Source of the DNA: Epiperipatus broadwayi
Taxonomy: Eukaryota; Onychophora; Udeonychophora; Euonychophora; Peripatidae
Length of the DNA: 64,000 nucleotides
Direction: 5' to 3'
NCBI GenBank assembly: GCA_028023455.1
Contig: JAQFVV010007272.1
Coordinates: 1 to 64,000, forward strand
Shown one piece after another: positions 25,082 to 36,069 of the stretch (position 1 is its first letter; each line of letters starts with the position of its first letter). A program made the position numbers and the translations under genes. Under the pieces are notes generated by a model. It saw only the letters and a program-made list of their open reading frames with translations. It was not told the DNA's origin and did not search any database.

Positions 25082-25454
25082 AATATTTTTTCTTCATCGG
25101 ACATTATAGATTGATTACTATTACTTTTTTTTGATGAATTTTGTATATTCCTTTTAGGTTTATGCAATTTATGATGCGTTATATTTTTTAGTTGTTCAGA
25201 TGGCTCATTTTTAGGTGATTTAAAAATATTTTCACCTTCGTTAATGTCTAAATCGGTCGTGTTGTAAATAGGCTCTTTTTTTTTCTTATTATTTTTGGAA
25301 TGAAGTACTTATTCCTTAATTCCATTCAATAAGCAAACAGAAAAAAGGCTTACCTTATATTTCTTGTATGTTTTAAATCTTTGATTTGGAGAAATAAAAT
25401 AATTTTGAGGTTTTATTTTTATCAGTTATAGTGGAATCAACTGCTCTCTACGAT

Positions 25455-25466
25455 GCCATAGATGGC
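25455..25466 (+). promoter_or_regulatory. YY1-like motif at ORF1 start
   Basis: CATAGATGGCGC contains the ATGGCG core of the YY1 motif and overlaps the proposed ORF1 ATG. YY1 sites are known in the 5' region of mammalian L1; the role here is inferred only. Confidence 0.3.
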
Positions 25467-28418
25467 GCTGTCACCAAATAATAATAACGTTAACAATGAC
25501 GCTTACAACATATGGCCACTTAGAGATGATCCTAACTACTACTATATAAATCAGCCTAACAATTCTAATATTTCATCTGATATTAATAATATTTTAAATT
25601 TATCAGATAATACTTTAGTTAATCAACCTCAATGTTCAAAAATGCAAAGCCTAAGTAATGACGTTATTAAATTTACGGCTTCAAATTCGGAGATCAGCCT
25701 AACAAAAAATTCTCCGATTGTTAAACCTATCTTTAAACCACCATATATCAGAAAAATAACTAATAATAACCAATCTAGATTAGATAAGTTTGAAAATAAT
25801 TCCAATTCACAATCAACCTCAACTGACTCTTGCAGTGAGCCAGAGGAGGAATCATCCCGTTACAAACTAACTATACAGCAGATGGAAAATAATAATGAAC
25901 CAAATAATATTGATAAACCTGCTATCATTATTATAACTAATCCAAATTCACCAAAGTACGTTAAAAAATCTATATCTCAGAATGAATTGAAGCTTGATGA
26001 ATTGCAAAACCTCAGTGATAACATACAAACATATTATCCTAAACTTCCCTTACTTAAAAATACCACGGAAAATTCAGATCAAGATGATTCAAACAATATT
26101 ATTCAGAATTTAACTGAAATATTAAGTTATAATCAAATTACTAACCAAACATCCTCTGACAGCAGCTGTGAAGACGTCACTGGAAAACAGCTAAACACAG
26201 TCAAAAATAAAGTTAAACATAATTCAAAAAACTCAAAAAGCAAACAAAACAATAACAATAAACAAAATGATTCAATCAAACAATCACTCAAACAGTCAGT
26301 ACTAGAACAACAAGATGACCATGCTATATTAAAAGATAAAAAAACACCTCTTGAGCTTGACATAAATTCTCCAACTGAGTCTAAACCTGAATCTAATCAT
26401 CAAAGCCCTCAAATACAATCAAAAAGTAGTGAACAATCTGAGGAATCATTACTCAACCTCCCAGAAGAGGCATATAACACAAATTCCCCTAATTCACTAC
26501 AAAGGAAAAATATTTATATAAATACTTCTCCTACCTCCAATTCTCAATCAATTATGTCACAAATTAATCACAAAAATCATCATACAAATGCCAATCAAAC
26601 TTAAATCACCATATGAATCAATCATATGCTGACATTACAAAAATTGGCATATCGCAACAACTTAATTCAACCAAAATTCCAGCATATAACTTACCACACA
26701 CATACAATGAACAAATGCACAATGAGTGCCACGTCATAGCTGATTCACCAGAATCTATGTATCTAGATCAAATGGATCAATCCAATGAATTCAATCAATT
26801 TAATACACAAATACACATTGAATCAGAAATGTTTACAACCTCTAATTTCAATGAAATGCAATACTCAAATCTAACTTTCCAATTTAATCAAACGATCCCG
26901 ATGAAATTACTTAAGTCATTCGCTGATTATAACAGTGACAAAAGCTTAATTTTAGCCATTACTGACTCTAAATGCTCATTATTTAGATTTCCAATCGAAT
27001 CTCTATATAACCTAATCAGGCAAAACAACATAGGAAATAGCATTCAGCGCATCTCGACCCATCCAAACGACCGGTATATAGCATTCGAATTTACTAATTG
27101 GGCGAATTGTAACAACTTTAAAAGCACCATCAAAACAATAGATGACAAATTTGTCTGCTATATAGATGTCAACAGAACATCTGCACTTCTTGGTAAAATC
27201 AGAAATTGTGTAACGGGCTTTGTCGAAAACCATCTCCAAATTATTCTTCAGTCATTTGGGAAAATACTTAATTTTAAATACCTACCAGAAAACAAAACTG
27301 GATTTCACATTCCATCCAACACTGCTACATTTCAGTTACAATTAAAAAAGATATAAATCCTACAGATATACCAACTTCTATTAAACAAAAAAACTCCTCT
27401 ATGATTCTATCCTTTTTGGGGGTGAGACCTCAATGCTTCCACTGTGGACAAAGATCTCACCTCATAAAAGACTGCATGGCTCATATTTGCAATTTGTGTG
27501 GCATTATGAAAAACAGAACACATCAATGCAGAGAAAACTCTGACTTACAATCGAGTTTAGCTGATCAAAATCAAAGGCAACATTCTTATCAAATCACAAA
27601 CACCTGCTCATATGCTTGAGCCTGAACGATTCAAAATTACTAATCGTCAAACACATAGAATAGAAACCACACTCAAATCTACACAAAACCCTCCATCCAA
27701 CTCATGTAAAACCTCAACTAAAACCGCTAATAACATCACAAAACCACTCATCTCTAATAATTTTAAACTAAACACATCCATCACTACAGAATCCAATGAT
27801 AAAGAAGAATCCAAAATACATACCTCTCTCACAAAAACAACTCAAGACAATATGATATCTGAAATAAATCCAAATATTCAAAATAAGCATTCTCTCTCTT
27901 CTCAAACTTACAGATCATCCAAATCATCAAAAAGCTTTAAAGAAAATCCCAATTACACTAACTCATTTCAATCTATTCAAACTGAGCACACTAGTACAAA
28001 TAAACCATTTCCAACCATTACAACTCCACAAACCACTAAAACCTTTCAACCTGAATCAGAAATGGAATACACTAACTCAACTCCACCTAGCAATAAAAGA
28101 AAACCAGTGCATTCTAATAGATCCAGCTCAGATGATGAAACTCTATCTAACCAAGTCAGTTCTTATATAACAAATTCCAAACTCAAAAGTCCACCTGACA
28201 CTCAAGCTTCAAACAAGAAACCCAAAATCTATAATTCCATTCCACCTAATCTACTAACTCAAACCAATATTAAATCACCTGATAAAGAGTTAGTGATTTC
28301 AACCCCAATCTCTAACAATAATCTGCAAATAATCAATAATAATTCAAATAATCTTATACAACAACAACCAGTCAATAAGCAAGTGGTAGATTCTAGCCAA
28401 AAAACAACCCATGTCTAG
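25462..28418 (+). pseudogene. ORF1 (gag-like nucleic-acid-binding protein) of L1/Tx1-like element
   Basis: Read through four open segments. 25462-26604 (380 residues) is Asn/Ser/Gln-rich and probably disordered; it starts ATG GCG CTG after a 5' region without long frames. 26613-27356 has 'SYADITK', the usual lead-in of Tx1-type ORF1, then an RRM-like globular part ending in 'TFQLQL'. 27401-27619 has 'VRPQCFHCGQRSHLIKDC', a CCHC knuckle, followed by a second Cys/His cluster 'CNLCG...H.C'. 27612-28418 is a Ser/Thr/Asn-rich tail. The frame changes near 26604, 27356 and 27615. The intact ancestor would be nearly 1000 residues, long for this class because of the low-complexity ends. RNA binding and chaperoning are inferred from the family. 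Confidence 0.78.
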
Positions 28419-31400
28419 AATTTCATGTAAAATTGCAGCAATTAATATAAAGGACATCAATTCACCTATGCGGACCACTGCCATTAAACATTGGTTCTCT
28501 TCCATATCTCCACACTTTATGTTCATGGGAAAAACTAAATTTCACCACAATTCCAACAACTATATTCTTGCAGAGCTAAATAAACTTGGCTACACACAAC
28601 TAACACCCAATTATGCTGCATCTGAGGGTGTAGGTGTATTAATAAACAACAGATTTTCCCCTAACAAATTTAAGATAACATACCAGGATAAGAATCTAAT
28701 ATGTCTAAACCTTACCTACAGCACTAGCAATATAAATGCCTTCTATATTTATTCTCCACATTGCCAACCTATGTATCTGCATATAATAAACACAATTAAT
28801 ATGCTGACAACAAACAACAATGCTCCAGCTATTATTCTAGGAGATTTTAATACCTCATATGACATTTTCACAAAGAAGTATCTACATCTTCTCATTAGGG
28901 GTTTTATTAATGGGAGAGGCTTCTTCCCACAAGATGCATACTCCTTTTACAACAAAAGATATAAAACTCTAATAGATCTGATGTTTTACACCACTGAGCT
29001 ACATCATGATCTTGAAGCTAATCTACAACCAGTAGCATTCTCAGACCATCATGCAATAATAGCTTCAATAGAACTTAACAATTCTATTCCTTATACTCTA
29101 AACCAATCAATAAGAATGCTAACAAAAGCTACCTCCAATGAAGCCATTATATCCAAGGCTTACATACTCTTTTTTAAAATAAACATCCTAAACATTCATC
29201 CAGAGGAAGCCTGGTTTGCCTTTGTTGGCATTTTGCAATCTCTAATAGCACATCACACCAGGAACAACAAAGGCCCTTCCACGCTAATCACTGAGCTTGA
29301 CCAGATAAATAAAAAAATTATGGCTTGCTCCCTGATCCTCAACACATAAATCAACTACTATCACTCAAACTAAGATATAAGGAGAAACAATTAGCCATTG
29401 CGGAATACATCTCCACAAAAAGAGCTCAAAACTTCCTTACAGCTCAGCATTGCTGGACCAGGGGCTACCTGAGAGTGGGCCTTGGGAGCTCAAAAGAAGA
29501 ACAAAACTCCAAATTCTCTTAACATTGATGGTAATCACATAACAGGACATCAAATGATTAATCACATAGGATAATATTTCAAGAATCGCCTACAAAATAA
29601 TACACAAACAACCAATGATGACTGGATCATACCATCCAATCTAGAAAATCATGGAATAACACCAACAGATCTGAAAAACCGTCTTAATGCCTTATCTGAC
29701 AATGTACATCCTGGGATGCATGCCATCCCAAAAGCCTTAATCATACACCTTAACTCATTCACAATACCAAATTTAATGAACATGATTAACCACTTATCTA
29801 TAAGCAGAAGAAAAATAAAAAACCTTTACCCTGTAGTGCTGGTGCTTTTTCTAAAGAAAAACAGAGATTCCATCAACATTAACAACATTAGATCCATCTC
29901 CGTGACCCCTATCCTAATCAAAGTTATAGAAGAAGTCATTAAGGAAAAAATACAACAAAAAACTGCTAGACAATGTATCTCAGTATCAATATGCTAGAAA
30001 AGGTTCTTCAGTGCTTACGGCGATCGGGGAGGTGAAAACTATGTTAGCCCACATCAGATCAAACCGATTGTCTAAACCAATTGCAATTCAACTGGACATA
30101 TCAGAAGCATTTGATTCAATCAACATCAACACACTCCTATCAATTTTGAATAGTCTTAACATTCCATTTCAAATCATCCGTATAATTGAAAACTTACTAT
30201 ACAACTGTCAAATTCATATTACCTTAAATGGATCATATACTAATGGCTTCTCACCCAATATTTCTATACCTCAAGGATCACCATTAAGTGCCTTATTATT
30301 CATTTGTTATTTAAATCCACTGTTAAGGGAGATTGAAAATGCGATGTCTGGAGTTTACATTCCACGACTTAAAAAATTCATAAAGCTATTGGCTTATATG
30401 GATGATGTCCTTGTCATACTACCTTCACAAAAACATCTGCCATCCCTTTACCATATACTAGATAAATTCTCTAATGACTCATAACTAAAGTTCAATCCTA
30501 ATAAATCAGCTTCTTGGAGAATCTCAACAGGAAAAAAGATTAACTCTAAATTTCTGGCTGAACCCCAGGATTTCCTAGGATTCCCCATACATATGTCTCA
30601 AGCATCTATGTCAAAACATCTTCAAAACTCACTTCTTACCTCTACAACCCAAATTGTTCAGACACTGTCCAAAGTATATCTTTTGTTGCAGGGAAAAGTT
30701 GCTCTTCTTAATATGAAGGTTATATCCAAAATTGCTTACTACCTCCCTGTAATGACTATAACAAAATCTTTCATCAGAAAAATAAATAAACAATGTTCTA
30801 GACTATTTTGGAAAGAAAACATAAACTCCATTAGCATGACAAAAATGCAACTCCAATGCAAGGTAAATGGCATGTCATTGCATTCAATCCTCTCTTTAAA
30901 TTATCAAAAATCCCACACACTAATACGTAACCTAATATTAAAACATGGCACCATAATCACATCTGAAACAGTACAACCAACAGACACACCGCCTCCTCAA
31001 AAAATATGCTGGCTTGATAAAATATTCCAATATATCAAACGGCATCAAAACATCTCCAATAAAACCATTATCTTCAAAATCACCATCTGGGAAGTGCACC
31101 TAATATTAAATCCAATCATCAACAATATAAAAAACCCACAATAAAAATCAACAACCACAGAATCACCTCCTTATTCAAATTTTTAAAGTTGGAACCCAAA
31201 TTTCTAACTTTCTTGATTAAGGTCAACCTAGGTGCCATACATACCAACTATTTTTTACATTATAAAAGATTTCTAAACAAAGTGGACTCTATATGTCCAA
31301 TCTGCAAAACACAAGAAGAAACCTTTGACCATATTATAAAATCATGTACAAGTCTTACAAACATAAGGATGCTCATTTTTCACGGTTCAAAGATTGACTA

Positions 31401-31650
31401 TTATAAAATACTCTCAATAAAAGACTCCATCCAGAGTAGACACTTCCCAATTATTAGACTATCTATTTTTCTGACTCACACCATCTGGAGTGTTTGATGC
31501 AAGACAGTTTTCACCTCTCCACCTCCTAATCCAGACCTCACATTTATCAACCTCATCAACAAAATTAGAAATAAAGACTTAATACTCTCATCAAAATTTC
31601 TAAATGATGAAACCTGGAAATTGTTCCAAATACCAAAACTATCCAAAACA
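28411..31650 (+). pseudogene. ORF2 (endonuclease-reverse transcriptase) of L1/Tx1-like element
   Basis: The start ATG (28411) overlaps the ORF1 stop by 8 bases (ATGTCTAG). Endonuclease, residues 1 to about 235: 'AAINIKDINS', 'FMGKTKF', where the catalytic Glu of the family is Lys, 'IILGDFNTS' and 'FSDHHAI'. RT fingers with 'NNIRSISVTPILIKVIEE' lie in 29716-29950. Motif A 'IQLDISEAFDSI', motif B 'IPQGSPLSALLF' and motif C 'LAYMDDVLVIL' lie in 30011-30484. A lone stop at 30482-30484 is followed in the same frame by 'SASWRISTGKKI' and 'DFLGFPIHMS'. The C-terminal 'CPICKTQEETFDHIIKSC' lies in 31189-31497, and coding-like sequence continues in other frames to about 31650. There are at least five frame breaks or stops. 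Confidence 0.8.
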
Positions 31651-31766
31651 TAAGTTACAGATCAAATTGATTTATAAACCTCAGCACCAAAAGACTCATC
31701 ACTCAAAACTATTGACCTTTAAAACAATATGTATCTAAATACCTAATATATACAATGTAATTCATT

Positions 31767-31772
31767 AATAAA
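31767..31772 (+). terminator. Polyadenylation signal of L1-like element
   Basis: AATAAA 13 bases before the 3' boundary. The 7.7 kb relic has AATAAA at the same place on its own strand. Confidence 0.55.
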
Positions 31773-31784
31773 ATGTTTTGAAAC

Positions 31785-31798
31785 TAAAATCAGATTTA
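31785..31798 (+). repeat. Target-site duplication, right copy
   Basis: TAAAATCAGATTTA, identical to 25068-25081. Confidence 0.75.
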
Positions 31799-34700
31799 TG
31801 TTTTTTGTTGAAAATAAATACATTAAGTTCAAAATAAAGGTAGAAATGGTAATAAATATTGAAATGTGATTTTTAAAAATTATGTTAGAGTCTTTAGTAA
31901 GTGAAAATAAAATGTGAAAAATAAATAAGAATTGAATAATATAATAAAAATAAATATTTAGTAAATTATTATTAACTTTAACTTTAAACCAATGTTCGTT
32001 TTCCCGGATAATTTGAGGCCAGGATTGTTTAATGTACCAATCAAAATTGGAATCAGCTGGAGTATTTAAAAGCTGTTTACATTTTGGCAGACAATTATTG
32101 AGCTGTTATCTCATTCTACTGATGTGCTGTTATAACATCGTTAGTATTTCAACAATTTTGGTAAAGTATTTAGTAGTGTAATAATCCATTTTATTTAGCT
32201 TCAATTTTTATAAAAATACAGCAGGTTATTATTACAAGATCATGACATGGAAGAAGAGGGCTAAAACTTAAATAATTTCTTACTTACCTTTGTTTTCGTT
32301 CAATGTTCATCAACATAAACATGAAGAAGTCATCACTAAATATAAAAAATTTAATGGAAGTATTAAAATATTATTATCGTATAAAGTATATAATTTTGCC
32401 TATGTTGATAAGTCATATAGATTTACGACTAAATTTTATAAAAACAATGTCATGGAATGAAAAAATATATAAAAAAAACTTTTTTCATTAAAAGATATAA
32501 AGTGAAATGAGATAATATATTTCATGAAGAAAATTTATTTAAAATACAATGGAAAAATACTTTAAAAAAAAAAAAAACTTTTAAATTTGACTGAACAATT
32601 ATTTTAGAAAATGGAGATATTTCTTTCTGAAGAAACATTGGAAATATTTTAAAATTGGAATTTTTCCTAGAAAATATAAGATCATTTGCGAGTATGTGAC
32701 TTATATCCTATTTTAAAAAAATATTACAAGTTAGTCATTAAGGTATGCGGGTCATACAAAAGTTTATTTAAATTATTTGGGAAAATAACTTAAGTTATTT
32801 GAAAATATTGGGAGAAGTATTGGTTGTATCAGAAGATAATAAACCTCAGTAAATATGGAAAAGTTACAAGAATTTGGAAAATTATTTTGACGAAGAGTAT
32901 TTAAAATTAGATATTTACCTAACCATACATGTTTAACTATTTAAAGTTTTGGAGATAAGAAAAATATAAATTATATTAGTGTAAGGCTTTTAGAATAAAA
33001 GTAAACATACCATATTCAACTTGAACTGTCAGTTTGGATTATATATTACAATGTTAAGAACTGGAGCATGTGTGATTATTGACATCAAAAGTGTGTATTA
33101 ATGTTTTTTTACCAGGAGAAAAGATACTTCCTGTAATGAACTTATTATCAAGAAAAGAACATTTCATCATAAGAAATTCTAATAAAATTATTGTAAATAT
33201 GGTTTTAAAATTAATTTTTTTACTAACACAATTATAGTAATATTTATTCATAGTATAAATATAGCGTAGAAACAGAAAACATTAAATTATTTATTAACTT
33301 ACTAATTAAATTTTATTGTAAAAAAAAATCTTTAACTTAGTATATTTTAAAGTGTGATAATGTGGAATAAATAATAATAAAATGTTTATTAGATCGTACT
33401 CCAGATGACATCACTAAGTAATTGCCAACAGAAATTACTTATGGTAATAATGTAAATTATTAATAGTTTTAAAATGTGTTTGTTATTTTGTATGGATGGA
33501 TGTGTATATAAAACACACACCTACACATAATTTATCATTTGTTTAGCTATTTAAGAATATGCATAATTTTAGTGATATCATAAGATATTTAAACATAAAA
33601 GAAATATAAGTATATGATTCTACTAAAACTGAGTTAAATGTTTTGTTGAATAATTTAAAGTGTTAAAAATATGACACCGATTCTGATTGTTTGGGCTAAA
33701 GTTTGAGAACTATTAAGGAATGAAATAATCTTGTCTTATTAGTTAGTTAGACTGTTATTCTAAAAATGAATTTATTTGTTATTATAGAAATGAGCATGAA
33801 TTTAGCGATGTAAATTGGTGAATTTTAAAAGCTAATATCTTAGTATTAGGTTATATAAGACCAGGATAATATTGTATGTAGGTTTATTTATATGGGAAGA
33901 AGAATATACTTTATTGATGTTTATACAAGTATAGCTAACATAGCCCTATATATTGTTTATATTCATGGCAGTGTTTGTTTTTCTATGTGTTAAAGCTTAA
34001 TGTTCCATAGGGCTGAATGAATAGCCTGGACATTATACTTGGTAGAAGAGGTTATTAAAAAAATAAGTTATACCTCAGTTCATGTACACTGTGCTCATGA
34101 TGGTTAGTTGATAAAGGTGTTAAGTTGAAGTTATAGTTTACCCCATATGCCTACTAGTTTATGTGTTATTGAAATTTATTGGATTACATTGTAAATAATG
34201 GTTGTTTTAAAATTGGAAATAATAAATAAGTTTGGAAATAGAGAATTGTTAAATTGGATAAGATAAGTTATGTTGATTAGAGTAAAATAAGTGTAAAAAA
34301 AATTATAAGAACATAATTTCATCAGTGAAAGAATCATAAAACTTTTATAGTTAAAAATAATATTTATTTATTTTTTTTATAAAATAAATAGTTGATAATT
34401 TTAAAAGAATTTAAAATGATATTACTTAACTATTAAGAATTTTTGAAAAAAGACATATTTATAATGCATATTTTTATTTATGATTAAAGGTAATAGACTG
34501 AATCGTGTTGAATGAATGCAAGTAGTCATAAGTTTTACAAAAATAATTTTATAACAACACACTAATACATATATGATATTTAATGTTTAAAGTAATAATT
34601 AGTAAGTAGCTTTGTTTGATGGTATGCTATGAACTAAGGTTGTTCACATGAATATTATTGAAAAATGACTAAACAGAATAATAAATAATTTTAAAAAACT

Positions 34701-34849
34701 AAATAACAAGGATAAGTTCATAGTAGAAATATTACCTATATTTTTTTAAAACCTATAAAGTAATAATATCGAATAACTGTAATAAAAAAGTTATATAATG
34801 ATATTTTTAAAAAAATTAGAAATATTTTATTGAAGAAATGTTCTGTATC
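31799..34849. other. AT-rich sequence with one more complex island
   Basis: The island at about 31990-32200 has higher GC, a TATA-like TATTTAAAAG at 32068-32077 and a GGTAAAGT near 32160. No coding frame of note. The remainder is low-complexity A/T. Confidence 0.45.
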
Positions 34850-35900
34850 TTATATTTTAAGTCATTTGTTTTGTCTTGAAAAGTACCTGAATATAAATAG
34901 AATTCTATCAAAATGTAAATAATGTAAATAATTGTATGGTCAAGATTGTTAATAAAGTGGTTAAAATTGTTTTATAAGTCTTGGAGTTGACTCGGTTTCT
35001 TCACATCATAATTACATAATCACAGATAATTATAGTGAAGACATAGTATTTGCACATCATAAATAAAATTTTTATTTATGAGTTATATTTTATTGATATA
35101 TTTTATTTAAGAAGTTTTACTTATGGTATTATTATGATGGTCATGAAATAATTACCAAAGATTTACATTAAATTATCTTAATAATGATTGCCACATATTC
35201 TCAGATTATAATATCATACTAAATATATTTATTTAAGATGCCATATGGATAATGGAGAATTATATTACAATTTCATTATAAGATATACAAGAATAACATT
35301 ATAAATAGAAAGATAGGAGAGTGAATTTTAGATTAAAGATTAGTATTACTATTTGTTATTATTAATATTATTAAATTGTGGTTAGGAATGATATTAAATC
35401 CCTTATCATACTTGATTACAAAAGTGATAATTAATTTATCATTATTTAAGAGAACCTGGGATAATTTGAGTTGAATTAGTTTTGAGAAAAATATTTAAAT
35501 TTATTTGCTAAAGGTAATTTACTTAATTAGTTTTGATTAAAGATGTAAGAGTACTATAAATGTAGTATTTAAGTAATAGGAATAAGGATAGTATTCTTAT
35601 GCCATTAAGGTGACAGCCAGTAGGAGATTATCTTAATGTATTCGCTCTACCACTTTTAAACTCACTTCATAGTCTCATGATTTGATTAGATTTTCATTTA
35701 TTTCATTTTATAAACCAGAACAATATTATTTTTTATTAAGTAAGTTAATTTAATCATTGATATTCTTAAAAATATAGTTATTGTTAATTTAGATACATTT
35801 TAAATAAACATAGTTATTTATCTGAGCTAGATCAAGTGATTATAATTATATATTTCCTGGAAGTGAAAGTACAATATATATATAATTAAAAGCATTTTTA
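34850..35900 (+). repeat. Dispersed repeat W, + copy
   Basis: It is the reverse complement, with many differences, of 41720-42850. Anchor blocks are 'GTTGACTCGGTTT' against 'GTCTGAGTTTTG', 'GATATTAAATCCCTTA', 'TAGTATTCTTATGCCAT', and 'CTCATGATTTGATTAGA' against 'CTCATGAATTC'. No coding trace; class unknown. Confidence 0.6.
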
Positions 35901-35964
35901 ATTTTTATAATAAATAACACTACTATTCTGCAATCAAAAATCTTCTTTAAAACATTTAAAAGGT

Positions 35965-36069
35965 TTTTATTTACATACAGAAATTCTGTTTACATATAAT
36001 TTTTATCAAGGTCACAATATTTGTAAAACCTGTTGTGTCTCAGTTAATAAAGTCTGTATGTAAATAAAA
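35965..36069. repeat. Short inverted repeat
   Basis: TTTTATTTACATACAG (35965-35980) and CTGTATGTAAATAAAA (36054-36069) are perfect 16-base reverse complements with a 73-base spacer. Confidence 0.8.

Larger units (their letters stand above)
25082..31784 (+). mobile_element. L1/Tx1-like non-LTR retrotransposon, near full length
   Basis: About 6.7 kb between identical 14-base duplications. The order is a ~380-base 5' region, ORF1 (25462-28418), an 8-base ORF overlap, ORF2 (28411 to about 31650) and a short 3' region with AATAAA at 31767. The 3' end (TTTTGAAAC) is also the 3' end of the relic at 7694, an independent confirmation of the boundary. No A-tail is left. Endonuclease, RT and a C-terminal C-x2-C...H...C are all in ORF2, and an RRM-like region plus zinc knuckles are in ORF1. 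This is the architecture of the L1/Tx1 group; the exact clade cannot be fixed by eye. Several frameshifts and stops make this copy inactive. Confidence 0.82.
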
